Positions 39,823-48,864 of a stretch of DNA of 64,000 bases are shown piece after piece. The stretch covers positions 1 through 64,000 of the forward strand of contig NZ_JAKWJO010000004.1 in assembly GCF_022760995.1 (NCBI RefSeq). The letters run 5' to 3'. Under the pieces are notes generated by a model. That model did not search any database and was not told where the DNA came from. It saw only the letters and a program-made list of their open reading frames with translations. Source of the DNA: Dyella sedimenti (lineage in GTDB: Bacteria; Pseudomonadota; Gammaproteobacteria; Xanthomonadales; Rhodanobacteraceae). Every line of letters starts with the position of its first letter. The stretch's first letter is position 1. The translations under genes were made by a program, and so were the position numbers.

Positions 39823-41472
39823 TCAGCGGTTGTGCTTGTCCAGCGTCAGGCGGCGCTCGTGGATGACCTCGAGCAGGGCTTGCGTCGACAGGTCCAGCGG
39901 CGATGCCGCGCCGCCTTCCAGCGCGGGCAGGATCTGCCGGGCGATCGACTTGCCCAGTTCCACGCCCCACTGGTCGAACGCGTTGATGCCCCACAGGTGG
40001 CCGAGCATGAATACCTTGTGCTCGTACAGCGCGATCAGCGCGCCCAGGCTTTCCGGCGTCAGCGCGTCGAGCAGGATCACCGTGCTCGGGCGATCGCCCG
40101 GGAAGGTGCGCTGCGCGGCGAGCGCGCGCCGCGCGGCCTCGTCGCCCTCCTTCGCCTCGGCCAGCGCCTCGTCGAAGGTCTTGCCCAGCGCCAGCGCGGC
40201 AGCCTGCGCCAGCAGGTTGGAGAGCAGCGCGTCGTGGTTGCCGCGCAGGTCGTGCGCCGGCTTCACCACGCCGATGAATTCCAGCGGCACCACGTCGGTG
40301 CCCTGGTGCAGCGACTGGAAGTAGGCATGCTGCGCATTGGTGCCCACGCTGCCCCACACCACCGCAGAGGTGGACTGCGCCACCGGCTGGCCTTGCGGCG
40401 TGGCCTGCTTGCCCAGGCTCTCCATCTCCAGTTGCTGCAGGTAGGAAGTGAGGTCGGTGAGCAGGTCCGCGTACGGCACCACCGCGCGGCTGGCGCGGCC
40501 GTGCGCGTTGCGGTTCCACAGCTCCACCAGGCTCAGCAGCACCGGCAGGTTTTCCTGCCAGGGCGCGCTGCGGAAATGGTCGTCCACCAGCGCCGCGCCC
40601 TTCAGCAGCGCGTGGAAATGGTAGGAGCCGATGGCCAGCGCCAGCGACAGGCCCACCGCCGACCACAGCGAGAAGCGCCCGCCGACGAAGTCCCACATCG
40701 GATAGACCTGCTCGGCCGGCACGCCCCACTGCTCCGCGGCGGCGACGTTCGCGCTCACCGCCAGGAAATGGCGCGACACCTTGGCGGCATCGCCATCGTA
40801 GGCGCGGCTGATCCACTCGCGCATGACGTTGCCGTTGAGCAGCGTCTCCTGGGTGGTGAAGGTCTTGGACACCACCACCACCAGGGTGCGCCTGGGATCG
40901 AGCTGGTGCATCAGCTCGTAGGCCGACTGGCCGTCCACGTTGGTCAGGAAATGGCTGCGCAGGCCGGGCACGTGGTACGGCGTGAGCGCGCGCACGGCCA
41001 GCCGCGGTCCCAGGTCGGAACCGCCGATGCCGATGTTCACCACGTCGGTGATGCCCGGCGCGACGCCGAAGGCCGAGGCGTCGCCCAGGCCGACGGCATG
41101 CACCAGCGCATCGATGCGCTGCAAGGTGGCGCGGATTTCGTCGAGCGCCTCGCGGGGCGCGGGCGACGGCAACTGCGAACCGCTGGCGCGCAGCGCGGTA
41201 TGCAGCACGGCGCGTCCTTCGGAGGTATTGATGGGCGCGCCGGCGAACATGGCGTCGCGCGCGGCCTGCCAGCCGGTGGATTCCACGTGCGCGCCCAGCG
41301 CGTCCAGCGCGGCGGCATCCAGCTTCTGGCGGCTGAGGTCGAGCAGCAGCGGGCCCAGCCGGTGGCGCAGGCGCTGGCCGCGCGCGGCGTCCTTCAGCAA
41401 TTGGCGCAGGTGGGTGCCTGCAAGACGATCGACGTGCTCTGCCAGGAAGGACGAACGGCGCTCGGACGACAT
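39823..41472 (-). CDS. pgi: Glucose-6-phosphate isomerase
   Basis: Pgi interconverts glucose-6-phosphate and fructose-6-phosphate. The product has 549 residues, the proteobacterial length. Signatures are VNIGIGGSDLGPRLAVRAL, the phosphate-binding SKTFTTQETL and the PGI signature GGRFSLWSAVGLS; the C terminus has VFMLGHLWGINAFDQWGVE. The frame is open to 42018, but the ATG at 41472 fits the family. It is the last gene of the pcnB-folK-panB-panC-panD-pgi group, 104 nt after panD. Confidence 0.97.
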   Translation of the reverse strand: MSSERRSSFLAEHVDRLAGTHLRQLLKDAARGQRLRHRLGPLLLDLSRQKLDAAALDALGAHVESTGWQAARDAMFAGAPINTSEGRAVLHTALRASGSQLPSPAPREALDEIRATLQRIDALVHAVGLGDASAFGVAPGITDVVNIGIGGSDLGPRLAVRALTPYHVPGLRSHFLTNVDGQSAYELMHQLDPRRTLVVVVSKTFTTQETLLNGNVMREWISRAYDGDAAKVSRHFLAVSANVAAAEQWGVPAEQVYPMWDFVGGRFSLWSAVGLSLALAIGSYHFHALLKGAALVDDHFRSAPWQENLPVLLSLVELWNRNAHGRASRAVVPYADLLTDLTSYLQQLEMESLGKQATPQGQPVAQSTSAVVWGSVGTNAQHAYFQSLHQGTDVVPLEFIGVVKPAHDLRGNHDALLSNLLAQAAALALGKTFDEALAEAKEGDEAARRALAAQRTFPGDRPSTVILLDALTPESLGALIALYEHKVFMLGHLWGINAFDQWGVELGKSIARQILPALEGGAASPLDLSTQALLEVIHERRLTLDKHNR

Positions 41473-41576
41473 GGGGGCTCGGTCTCGGCGGATGGGGACG
41501 CCGATCTTACGCAGCATCCGGCGCTTCGCGCCAGCGGCCCATCCGCCGCGGCCCCGCCCGCGAAGCGGGGAAGGCG

Positions 41577-41963
41577 TCAGGCCGCGGCCATCTGCTTGGG
41601 AATGGAGCGGTTGGTGTGCGAGATGCGGTTGTTCGCGTCCACGTAGACCAGGGTCGGCTGGAACTGCGCGACCTCGGCCTCGGCCAGTTGCGCGAACGCG
41701 GCGATGATGATCAGGTCGCCCGGCTGCGCGCGATGGGCGGCGCTGCCGTTGACCGAGATGATGCCCGAGCCTTCCTCGGCGCGCAGCGCGTAGGTGACGA
41801 AACGCTTGCCGTTGTTGATGTTCCAGGCATGGATCTGCTCGTACTCGCGGATGCCCGAGGCATCGAGCAACAGCCCATCGATCGCGATGGAGCCTTCGTA
41901 GTGGAGCTCGGCGTGAGTCACCGTGGCGCGGTGGATCTTGGCCTTGAGCATGTTCAGGTTCAT
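41577..41963 (-). CDS. panD: Aspartate 1-decarboxylase proenzyme
   Basis: PanD makes beta-alanine from aspartate for pantothenate. The product has 128 residues. Self-cleavage between G24 and S25 (HYEGSIAID) generates the pyruvoyl cofactor; Lys9 and Tyr22 of the active site are present, as are GDLIIIAAF and the C-terminal tail. The ATG at 41963 gives the family N terminus ([18 protein letters not shown]); the frame runs up to 41999. It lies 103 nt after panC, and a GATAAT upstream could be an internal promoter. Confidence 0.96.
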   Translation of the reverse strand: MNLNMLKAKIHRATVTHAELHYEGSIAIDGLLLDASGIREYEQIHAWNINNGKRFVTYALRAEEGSGIISVNGSAAHRAQPGDLIIIAAFAQLAEAEVAQFQPTLVYVDANNRISHTNRSIPKQMAAA

Positions 41964-42066
41964 GACATCGTTTCCGGCAGGAACAGCCTGCATAGCCAAC
42001 CATTATCCGGCCGGGCAACGTCGCACCGCAACATGACCCGGCCGGTCAGCCCCTACATGGGGCCGT

Positions 42067-42912
42067 TCAGTCGAACGGCAAGTTGTCGATCAGGCGGGTG
42101 CGGCCCAGGCGGGCGGCGACCAGCGCCACCAGGCCCTCGCGCTCGCCCTCGGCAGGCTCGGCCAGGTCCTCGGCGCGCCGGATCACCGCGTAATCGACGT
42201 CGAAACCGGCGCGGGCCAGCTTGGAGGCAGCCGCCTGCTCCACCACCGGAATGGCGTGTCCCTTGCCGACCAGCTCATGCATCTGCTGCAGGACGGCCTG
42301 GACCTGCGGCGCCAGCGCGCGCTCCTCGGGCGTGAGGTACTGGTTGCGCGAACTGAGCGCCAGCCCGTCCTCCGCGCGCTGGGTGGGCGCGGCCATGATC
42401 TTCACTGGCAGCGACAGGTCGCGCACCATGCGCTCGATCACCTTCAGCTGCTGGAAATCCTTCTGGCCGAACACGGCAAGGTCCGGCTGCACCAGGTTGA
42501 ACAGCTTGCACACCACCGTGGCCACGCCGTCGAAGTGGCCGGGGCGGTGCGCCCCCTCCAGCGTCTCGGTGAGCTGCGGCACGTGGATGCTCACGCTATG
42601 GGCGGCGCCGAACGGATAGATCGTGGCCACTTCCGGCGCGAACAGCAGGTCGCAGCCCTGCTCGGCCAGTCCCACCTGGTCCTGCGCGAGGGTGCGCGGG
42701 TAGCGTTCGAAATCCTCGTTGGGGCCGAACTGCGTGGGGTTCACGAACACGCTCGCCACCACCCGGTCCGCCCGGGCCCGGGCCAGCTTGATAAGGGAAT
42801 GATGGCCGGCGTGCAGGTTGCCCATGGTGGGCACGAAGCCCACGGTCTGGCCCTGGCCGCGCCAGCCGCGGATCACGGCGCGTAGCGCCGCGGCGTCTTG
42901 CACTGTCTGCAT
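42067..42912 (-). CDS. panC: Pantothenate synthetase
   Basis: PanC joins pantoate and beta-alanine using ATP. The product has 281 residues. The HIGH-like motif is TMGNLHAGHHSLI, and FVNPTQFGPNEDFERYPRT, FGQKDFQQL and SSRNQYLTPEER (KMSKS-equivalent) are all present. It starts 31 nt after panB and is part of the complete panBCD set. Confidence 0.97.
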   Translation of the reverse strand: MQTVQDAAALRAVIRGWRGQGQTVGFVPTMGNLHAGHHSLIKLARARADRVVASVFVNPTQFGPNEDFERYPRTLAQDQVGLAEQGCDLLFAPEVATIYPFGAAHSVSIHVPQLTETLEGAHRPGHFDGVATVVCKLFNLVQPDLAVFGQKDFQQLKVIERMVRDLSLPVKIMAAPTQRAEDGLALSSRNQYLTPEERALAPQVQAVLQQMHELVGKGHAIPVVEQAAASKLARAGFDVDYAVIRRAEDLAEPAEGEREGLVALVAARLGRTRLIDNLPFD

Positions 42913-42943
42913 GGATGCTTTGCTCTAGGGGAATGCTTGGACG

Positions 42944-43774
42944 TCAGTCGAAGCCGTGTTCCGGGGCCGGGAAGGCGCCACTGCGCACCTCCTCGGCGTA
43001 GGCCGCGATCGCCGCGGCCACAGAATCGCGTCCTGCGAGGAAATCCTTGCTGAACTTCGGGCGCTTGCCCGGGGTGATGCCCAGCATGTCGTGGATCACC
43101 AGCACCTGGCCATCGCAATGCGGGCCGGCGCCGATGCCGATGGTCGGGATGGAGACCGCGCGCGTGATGCGCTCGCCCAGCGTGGAGGGAATGCCCTCCA
43201 GCACCAGCAACGAGGCGCCCGCCGCCTCCACCGCCTGGGCCTGCGCCACCAGCGCGTCGGCCGCTTCCTGCGCGCGCCCCTGGATGCGGAAGCCGCCGAA
43301 CTTGTGCACCGACTGGGGCGTGAGGCCCAGGTGGGAGCACACCGGGATCACCCGCTCGGTCAGCGCCGAGATCGCCTCGAGGATGTGCGGCGAGGCGCCT
43401 TCGATCTTCACCATCGCCGCGCCGCCCTCGCCCACCAGGCGGGCGCCGGCTTCCAGCGCGTGCGGTACGTCGCGGTCGGCCATGAACGGCAGGTCGGCCA
43501 CCAGCAGCGTGGCGTGCAGGCCGCGCGCCACCATGCCGGTGTGGTAGACCATCTGGTCCAGCGTCACCGACAGGGTACTGGCATGCCCCTGCACCACCAT
43601 GCCCAGCGAGTCGCCCACCAGCGCCACGTCCACGCCGGCCATTTCCAGCTGCGCCGCGAAGCTGGCGTCGTAGGCGGTCAGCATGACGATGCGACGGCCT
43701 TCCGCCTTCATCGCACGCAAGGACGGCACGGTGACCGGCTTGCGCGTGGGCGCATTCGCTTTCTGCACGTACAC
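42944..43774 (-). CDS. panB: 3-methyl-2-oxobutanoate hydroxymethyltransferase
   Basis: PanB transfers a hydroxymethyl group from methylene-THF to ketoisovalerate, giving ketopantoate. The product has 276 residues with the GTG start. Motifs are [23 protein letters not shown] (metal-binding Asp), KIEGASP and [10 protein letters not shown]. The frame reaches 43834 through a TTG that overlaps the folK stop; the GTG at 43774 has AGGGAT five bases upstream and gives the usual length, so it is preferred. It lies between folK and panC. Confidence 0.94.
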   Translation of the reverse strand: MYVQKANAPTRKPVTVPSLRAMKAEGRRIVMLTAYDASFAAQLEMAGVDVALVGDSLGMVVQGHASTLSVTLDQMVYHTGMVARGLHATLLVADLPFMADRDVPHALEAGARLVGEGGAAMVKIEGASPHILEAISALTERVIPVCSHLGLTPQSVHKFGGFRIQGRAQEAADALVAQAQAVEAAGASLLVLEGIPSTLGERITRAVSIPTIGIGAGPHCDGQVLVIHDMLGITPGKRPKFSKDFLAGRDSVAAAIAAYAEEVRSGAFPAPEHGFD

Positions 43775-43830
43775 GGCGTATCCCTGGAAAGGAAACAGAC
43801 GACGATTATCCCGCGTCAGGCGCGGCGCAC

Positions 43831-44313
43831 TCAAGGCAGGCGTTCGAGGCCTGCCGTATCCAACGCCGCCAGCAACTCCGCCACGCGGCCCTGGCCAGGC
43901 AGTTCCAGGCCCGGCGCCAGGTCGTTCAGCGGCAGCAGCACGAAGGCGCGCTCATGGATGCGCGGGTGCGGCAGGGTCAGGCGCTCGTCCGCCTGTTCCA
44001 CGCCGTCCATGTGCAGCACATCCAGGTCCAGCGTGCGCGGCCCCCAGCGCTCGCCGTCGCGCACGCGGCCGGCGGCGCGTTCGATCACCAGCAGCGCATC
44101 CAGCAGTTCCTGGGGCGCCAGCACCGTATCGACGTGAGCCACCGCGTTGACGAACGGCGGCTGCTCCAGCACGCCCCACGGTGGCGTCAGGTAGAGCGGT
44201 GACCGCGCCAGCACGCGCACGCCCGGCAACCTCGCCAAGGCGTCCAGTGCACCGAGCACATGGCCGCGCGCATCGCCCAGGTTGCTGCCCAGCGCGATAT
44301 AGGCACCGGTCAC
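43831..44313 (-). CDS. folK: HPPK, folate synthesis pyrophosphokinase
   Basis: FolK (2-amino-4-hydroxy-6-hydroxymethyldihydropteridine pyrophosphokinase) transfers pyrophosphate from ATP to the pterin in folate synthesis. The product has 160 residues: [27 protein letters not shown], then [16 protein letters not shown] with the magnesium-binding aspartates and [16 protein letters not shown]. The start is a GTG at 44313 that overlaps the pcnB stop as GTGA, so it is translationally coupled to pcnB, as in many gammaproteobacteria. Much longer frames exist upstream but are only the shadow of pcnB. Confidence 0.95.
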   Translation of the reverse strand: MTGAYIALGSNLGDARGHVLGALDALARLPGVRVLARSPLYLTPPWGVLEQPPFVNAVAHVDTVLAPQELLDALLVIERAAGRVRDGERWGPRTLDLDVLHMDGVEQADERLTLPHPRIHERAFVLLPLNDLAPGLELPGQGRVAELLAALDTAGLERLP

Positions 44314-45662
44314 GCCGGATCCGCTTTGCTGCCCGGCTTGCCGGCCGGACGGCGGCGACGGCGCTTGCGCGGCTTGGCCTCCGGCACGTCCGCGGAGGCC
44401 GCCACGGGCGCGCCGGACAAGGCCGCCGCCAAGGTTTCGTGCGGCAACTGCTGCGCGTGCGCCCACCATTCGCCGAGCTGGCGTATCGACGGCGACTCCG
44501 GCGCGCGCAGCAGCAGGAAGTCGAAGGCGGCGCGGAAGCGCGGATGCGCCATCAGGCGAAACACGCGCTTGCGCTGCACCTGCTCGAAACGGGGCTGCAG
44601 CGCCCAGATCTCTTCCATGGTGAGGGTGAAGCGGCGCGGGATCGCCACGCGCTGGCACTGTTCGCCGACCACGCGGGTGGCGGCGCGCTCCCAGGCAATG
44701 CCGGGCTCCGTGCCCTTGGTGATCCAGGTGTGCGCCAGGTCGCGCACCTCGCCCCACAGCAGCACGGCGAACAGGAACGCCGGCGTCACCGACTTGCCCT
44801 CGCTCACGCGCGCATCGGTGTTGGCCAGGCCCTGCTCGACCAGGGCGCGCAGGGCCTGGTCGCCACGCATAAGCGCACGCGCCGTGGCCGGGAACATGTA
44901 CCGCAGCAGGCCGGTCTGCTCGAGCAGGTGGAAGCTCTTGAGGCCATGGCCGGCCAGGAACAGCTTGAGCGATTCGTCGAACAGGCGCGCCGGCGCGGCA
45001 TCGGCCAGCAGCGGGCCCAGCTCGTCGAACGGCGCGGCGGCGGCCGCGTCGATGCGGAAATTGAGCTTGGCCGCCAGGCGCACCGCGCGCAGCATGCGCA
45101 CCGGGTCCTCGCGGTAGCGCGTGGCCGGGTCGCCGATCAGGTGCAGCACGCGGCCCTCCACGTCCTGCATCCCGCCGACGTAGTCGCGCACCGAGAAGTC
45201 GCTGATGTCGTAGTAGAGCGCGTTGACGCGGAAGTCGCGGCGCAGCGCGTCCTCCTCGATGGTGCCCCACACGTTGTCGCGCACGATGCGGCCGTCCACG
45301 ATGTGGCGGTCGCCCTCGCCTTCCTCCTCGCCGGTGCCGCGGAAGGTGGCCACCTCGATGATCTCCGGCCCGTACACCACGTGGGCGAGGCGGAAGCGGC
45401 GTCCGATCAGGCGTGAATTGCGGAACAGCTTCTTGACCTCTTCCGGCGTGGCGCTGGTGGCCACGTCGAAGTCCTTGGGATGTCCGCCCAGCAGGAGATC
45501 GCGCACGGCGCCCCCCACCAGATAGGCCTGGTAGCCGGCCTCGTTCAGGCGATACAGCACGCGCAGTGCCGCCTTGCTGATGTTCTTGCGCGAAATCACG
45601 TGCTGCTCGCGCGGAATGATGCGCAGTGCAGGCGTGGTGTTGGTCCTTGCGTCGTGACTCAA
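44310..45662 (-). CDS. pcnB: Poly(A) polymerase I
   Basis: PcnB adds poly(A) tails to RNA 3' ends and promotes decay. The product has 450 residues. The nucleotidyltransferase core is LVGGAVRDLLLGGHPKDFDV with the DxD aspartates, followed by RRFRLAHV, RRDFRVNALYYD and the RNA-binding domain. The C-terminal tail is strongly basic (KPRKRRRRRPAGKPG) and lacks recognisable structure. I chose the TTG at 45662 (MSHDARTNTTPALRII) with AAGGAT nine bases upstream; an ATG farther up and the frame to 46046 are less likely because the tRNA-Glu promoter lies at 45794-45821. Basic tail and folK coupling distinguish it from a CCA-adding enzyme. Confidence 0.92.
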   Translation of the reverse strand: MSHDARTNTTPALRIIPREQHVISRKNISKAALRVLYRLNEAGYQAYLVGGAVRDLLLGGHPKDFDVATSATPEEVKKLFRNSRLIGRRFRLAHVVYGPEIIEVATFRGTGEEEGEGDRHIVDGRIVRDNVWGTIEEDALRRDFRVNALYYDISDFSVRDYVGGMQDVEGRVLHLIGDPATRYREDPVRMLRAVRLAAKLNFRIDAAAAAPFDELGPLLADAAPARLFDESLKLFLAGHGLKSFHLLEQTGLLRYMFPATARALMRGDQALRALVEQGLANTDARVSEGKSVTPAFLFAVLLWGEVRDLAHTWITKGTEPGIAWERAATRVVGEQCQRVAIPRRFTLTMEEIWALQPRFEQVQRKRVFRLMAHPRFRAAFDFLLLRAPESPSIRQLGEWWAHAQQLPHETLAAALSGAPVAASADVPEAKPRKRRRRRPAGKPGSKADPA

Positions 45663-45793
45663 GCGGTTGGGATCCTTGCGGGCGCGCAGCGCCGTATCAA
45701 AGCGACCAGTCGCGGCGCCAGGCGCCGCTCTACCCTGCCCGCCGCGGCCGTGCGGGCCGCGTCGCCCCGGGGCGAAAATCCGCCCACGGGGCA

Positions 45794-45821
45794 TTGCCGG
45801 GCGAAGCAATTCCGTTATACT
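45794..45821 (+). promoter_or_regulatory. Sigma-70 promoter of tRNA-Glu
   Basis: TTGCCG at 45794-45799, a 16-bp spacer and TATACT at 45816-45821, followed by the GC-rich discriminator AGCGCGC. The tRNA begins 20 nt after the -10 box. It is divergent from pcnB. Confidence 0.75.
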
Positions 45822-45841
45822 AGCGCGCTCCGGTGCATTTC

Positions 45842-45917
45842 GCTCCCTTCGTCTAGTGGCCCAGGACACCGCCCTCTCAAGGCGGGAACACGAGTTCGAA
45901 CCTCGTAGGGAGCGCCA
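45842..45917 (+). tRNA. tRNA-Glu (anticodon CTC)
   Basis: A 76-nt cloverleaf with acceptor stem GCTCCCT/AGGGAGC, D-arm GTCTAGTGGCCCAGGAC and encoded CCA. The anticodon loop CTCTCAA gives CTC, reading GAG glutamate codons. Confidence 0.95.
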
Positions 45918-45965
45918 CTTCGGCCTGGCACGGGCCGCGTCCACCCAGCACAGGCACGTGACAGC

Positions 45966-46289
45966 ATGACTTTTGTCGTCACCGACAACTGCATCAAGTG
46001 CAAGTACACCGATTGCGTCGAGGTCTGTCCCGTCGACGCCTTCCACGAAGGCCCCAACTTCCTGGTGATCGATCCGGACGAGTGCATCGACTGCACCCTG
46101 TGCGAGCCGGAATGCCCGATCAACGCCATCTACCCCGAGGACGACGTGCCCGCCGGGCAGGAATCGTTCGTGGCGCTGAATGCCGAGCTGGCCAAGAGCT
46201 GGCCGGTCATCACCGAGCGCAAGGATGCCCTGGCCGACGCCAAGGCCTGGGAAAACAAGCCCAACAAGATCGACCAGCTGGAACGCTGA
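45966..46289 (+). CDS. fdxA: 7Fe ferredoxin FdxA
   Basis: The product has 107 residues. The N terminus has [18 protein letters not shown], the [3Fe-4S] and [4Fe-4S] ligands, and the next motif [16 protein letters not shown] completes the second cluster. The C-terminal extension ([20 protein letters not shown]) is typical of FdxA in proteobacteria. It is a small electron carrier; the partner is not known from context. It lies just after tRNA-Glu and is followed by a bidirectional terminator. Confidence 0.95.
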   Translation: MTFVVTDNCIKCKYTDCVEVCPVDAFHEGPNFLVIDPDECIDCTLCEPECPINAIYPEDDVPAGQESFVALNAELAKSWPVITERKDALADAKAWENKPNKIDQLER

Positions 46290-46336
46290 ACGGACGCACG
46301 CCGTTTTCCAGGCATCCCCGGCATCGCCATCAAACG

Positions 46337-46362
46337 AAAACGCCGCCCGAGGGCGGCGTTTT
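46337..46362. terminator. Bidirectional terminator between fdxA and bamC-like gene
   Basis: AAAACGCCGCC and GGCGGCGTTTT form an 11-bp stem around CGAG. The A and T tracts suit termination of both convergent transcripts. Confidence 0.86.
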
Positions 46363-46382
46363 GCGTTGGCGCGCCGGCGCGC

Positions 46383-46976
46383 TCAGCTGCCGCCGAGCCG
46401 TCCCTTGAGGGTATCGATGACCTTGGCCACCGCCGCGGCATCGCCCTGGGCGCGCACTTCGCTGGCCTTGGCGCCGCTGTTGCCGACGGCGAGCTGCACC
46501 TGGTGCGGCGCCGCGCCCGGCGCGTCCTCGCTCTTGCGCGACTTGCCGTTGAACATGCTGCTGAAGAAGCCCTTCTTCTCAGTCGGCTGGTCCGAGGCAA
46601 CCACGCTCAGCGTATAGGTGTGCGCATCGTCGTCGTGCGCGAGCACCTGGCCGATGTCGCCGTTCTCCAGGGCCTGGCCCACGCGGCGATAGGTGTTGTC
46701 CACGCTGTCGTTGAGCACGAAGCCGTCGGCGATCACGCCGCCGCCCTTGCCGAAGCGCGAGGTGGCACCGCTGGAGGTGGGGTTGTTGGCGCCCGGTTCC
46801 GGGATCACCAGCGCGGCGCTGGTGGACGGCGTATCCAGGCCCGGCGGGATTTCCAGCGGCGATTCCTGTTTGGCGTTTTCCCAGGCTTTCTGCGAACGGA
46901 ACATGCCGCAGCCCGAGAGCAACAAGGCGGACAAGGCCAGCACCGGCAGGGCTGCGACGAGCGGGGATTTCTTCAT
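46383..46976 (-). CDS. bamC: BamC-like outer membrane lipoprotein
   Basis: The product has 197 residues. The lipobox is LLLSGC with Cys23. The mature N terminus (SQKAWENAKQESPLEIPPGL) resembles the unstructured BamC segment that binds BamD, and a single BamC-type helix-grip domain (NTYRRVGQALENGDIG, then TYTLSVV) follows. E. coli BamC has about 344 residues and two such domains, so this protein is a short version. It lies directly downstream of dapA, as bamC does in E. coli. The position and lipobox are firm; membership of the BAM complex is inferred. Confidence 0.75.
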   Translation of the reverse strand: MKKSPLVAALPVLALSALLLSGCGMFRSQKAWENAKQESPLEIPPGLDTPSTSAALVIPEPGANNPTSSGATSRFGKGGGVIADGFVLNDSVDNTYRRVGQALENGDIGQVLAHDDDAHTYTLSVVASDQPTEKKGFFSSMFNGKSRKSEDAPGAAPHQVQLAVGNSGAKASEVRAQGDAAAVAKVIDTLKGRLGGS

Positions 46977-47014
46977 GTAAGCAGATTCCGTAGGAGTATC
47001 AATGGCCTGAAAAT

Positions 47015-47908
47015 TCAGGCCGCATGCGTCAAGGATGCCAGAGCCGCCAGCGCTTCGCGAAGCCGCGTGCGATCCGGGCCATCCTCCAATTCAACCAGGG
47101 GCAGGCGTGGCGCGGCCAGCCCCAGATCCAGCGGCGGCAGGCCCGCCTTGACCGCGATCGGGTTCGGCGCGCAGTTGAGCGCCTCCACCAGCGGCGCCAG
47201 CACCGCATCGCAGCGCTGCGCCTCCAGCCGGTCGCCGGCCGTGGCCGCGTCGCACAACATGCGGAACGCGCGAGGCGCCAGGTTGGCCACCACCGAGATC
47301 GTGCCGGCGCCCCCTGCCAGCATCGCCTTGCAGGCCGTGCCATCGTCGCCGGACAGATAGACGAAATCCGGGCGCGCAAGTTCCGCGCAGGCACGAATGC
47401 GCTCGTCAGCGCCCACGGCCTCCTTGATGCCGACGATGGCCGGGTGGTCGCGCAGCTGCGCCACCGTCGCGGGCAACAGGTCGCAGGCGGTGCGGGTGGG
47501 CACGTTGTACAGCAGCACCGGCAGGCCGCCGTGCTCGGCCACTTCCAGGAAGTGGCGGCGCAGCCCTTCCTGGGTGGGCCGCACGTAGTAGGGCGCCACC
47601 ACCAGCGCCGCGTCGGCGCCCAACGCCTTGGCGCGTCGGGTCAGCGCCACGGTCTTGGCGGTGCCGGCCTCGCCGGTGCCGGCGAGCACCGGCACGCGGC
47701 CGGCAACACGCTCCACGGCGAAGGCCAGCAGGCGATCGAACTCGTCGTGCTCGAGCATGTGCGCCTCGCCGGTGGAGCCGGCAACGACCACGCCTTCCGT
47801 GCCTCCCGCGAGCTGGTAATCGAGCAGGCGCCCGAAAGCCGCCAGATCGAGCGCGCCATCCGCCGTGAACGGCGTTACCAGCGCGCAGATGCTTCCGCGA
47901 ATGTCCAA
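47015..47908 (-). CDS. dapA: 4-hydroxy-tetrahydrodipicolinate synthase
   Basis: DapA condenses pyruvate with aspartate semialdehyde in lysine and diaminopimelate synthesis. The product has 297 residues. Motifs are GSTGEAHML, the Tyr of VLLYNVPTRTA, and the Schiff-base Lys of VGIKEAVG. The start codon is TTG at 47908; GGAG lies six bases upstream, and a TAATAT 40 nt farther back may be the -10 box. It precedes the bamC-like gene and is divergent from gcvR. Confidence 0.95.
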   Translation of the reverse strand: MDIRGSICALVTPFTADGALDLAAFGRLLDYQLAGGTEGVVVAGSTGEAHMLEHDEFDRLLAFAVERVAGRVPVLAGTGEAGTAKTVALTRRAKALGADAALVVAPYYVRPTQEGLRRHFLEVAEHGGLPVLLYNVPTRTACDLLPATVAQLRDHPAIVGIKEAVGADERIRACAELARPDFVYLSGDDGTACKAMLAGGAGTISVVANLAPRAFRMLCDAATAGDRLEAQRCDAVLAPLVEALNCAPNPIAVKAGLPPLDLGLAAPRLPLVELEDGPDRTRLREALAALASLTHAA

Positions 47909-48028
47909 GACCCACTCCGCCCAAAATCCAAGCCCTGCATATTACTTGCGGCTTTGCGGGGGCGACAAGTAAGCTCGACCGATCGTCCTCACCCCGTCTG
48001 GCGGCGGGGTCGCCACAGGTGACGCTCC

Positions 48029-48586
48029 TTGAACCGTTCTTCCGCGCGCGCCGGCAGTGACCACCAGTTGCTGATCCAGACGCTGACTCCCTCCCCCCGC
48101 ACCCCACTGCTGACGCTGGCCAAGCGGATCGCCGAGGCCGGCTGCAACCTGACCGACGCCCGGGTGGCCACCATCGGCCCGGACACCTCGCTGACCCTGC
48201 TCGCCACCGGCGCCTGGGACGCGGTGGCCAAGCTGGAATCGGCGCTGGTCAAGCTGGCGCGCGACGAGGACCTGCGGCTGGTGCACTACCGCACCTCGCC
48301 GCGCGAGCACCATTCGCACCTGCTGCCCTACCTGGTCGAGGTGATCTCGGCCGACCGGCCCGGCATCCTGGTGAAGATCATCGACTTCTTCGACCGCCGC
48401 GACATCGTGATCGAGCAGATGAGCTCGCTGCGCTACCAGGCGATGCAGACCGGCGCGGACATGTTCCAGGCGCAGATCACCATCGGCATTCCGTCGGCGA
48501 CGCATATCGCCGCGCTGCGCGACGATTTCCTGGAATTCTGCGATGGCCTCAACCTGGACGCCATCATGGACCCGGTGAAGTTCTGA
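48029..48586 (+). CDS. gcvR: GcvR-like regulator with two ACT domains
   Basis: The product has 185 residues with two ACT domains (about residues 12-85 and 98-175; the second begins LVEVISADRPGILVKIIDFF). GcvR binds GcvA and represses glycine cleavage genes when glycine is low. The start is TTG at 48029 with AGGTGA six bases upstream. The order dapA (divergent), gcvR, bcp matches E. coli. ACT-only proteins are diverse, so the exact ligand is not certain. Confidence 0.82.
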   Translation: MNRSSARAGSDHQLLIQTLTPSPRTPLLTLAKRIAEAGCNLTDARVATIGPDTSLTLLATGAWDAVAKLESALVKLARDEDLRLVHYRTSPREHHSHLLPYLVEVISADRPGILVKIIDFFDRRDIVIEQMSSLRYQAMQTGADMFQAQITIGIPSATHIAALRDDFLEFCDGLNLDAIMDPVKF

Positions 48587-48657
48587 GCGATCCGGCGGCG
48601 GGCTGGAAAACCCTTTTTTTCGCCGTCGCATGCGGGTATTCGAGGATGCCCCCTTGC

Positions 48658-48675
48658 GCCCTTGCGCGCAAGGGC
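48658..48675. repeat. 18-nt perfect palindrome between gcvR and bcp
   Basis: GCCCTTGCGCGCAAGGGC is its own reverse complement. It stands in the 278-nt gap that otherwise holds no gene. It could be an operator or an mRNA hairpin; it has no T-run after it. Confidence 0.5.
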
Positions 48676-48864
48676 TGTCATTCGTCGGCGCAAGCGCTAG
48701 TCTCTGTCCCCGGGCAGCACCGGAGGGCCAGGCATGCGGCAGGCGAATCGAGCGGCAACGATCGCTGGACGCACGTCTTTCGGCCCCATGCCGCATCCCG
48801 CAGCCCCCTTTCCCCCGACGACCTGTCCACAGCCGAAGCCCGCCATGGCTTCGCAGGAGAACCC

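Noticed and set aside
44310..46046. A longer poly(A) polymerase starting before the tRNA-Glu gene
   Set aside because: The extension would run over the tRNA-Glu gene on the opposite strand and its promoter; a TTG with a ribosome-binding site at 45662 fits better.
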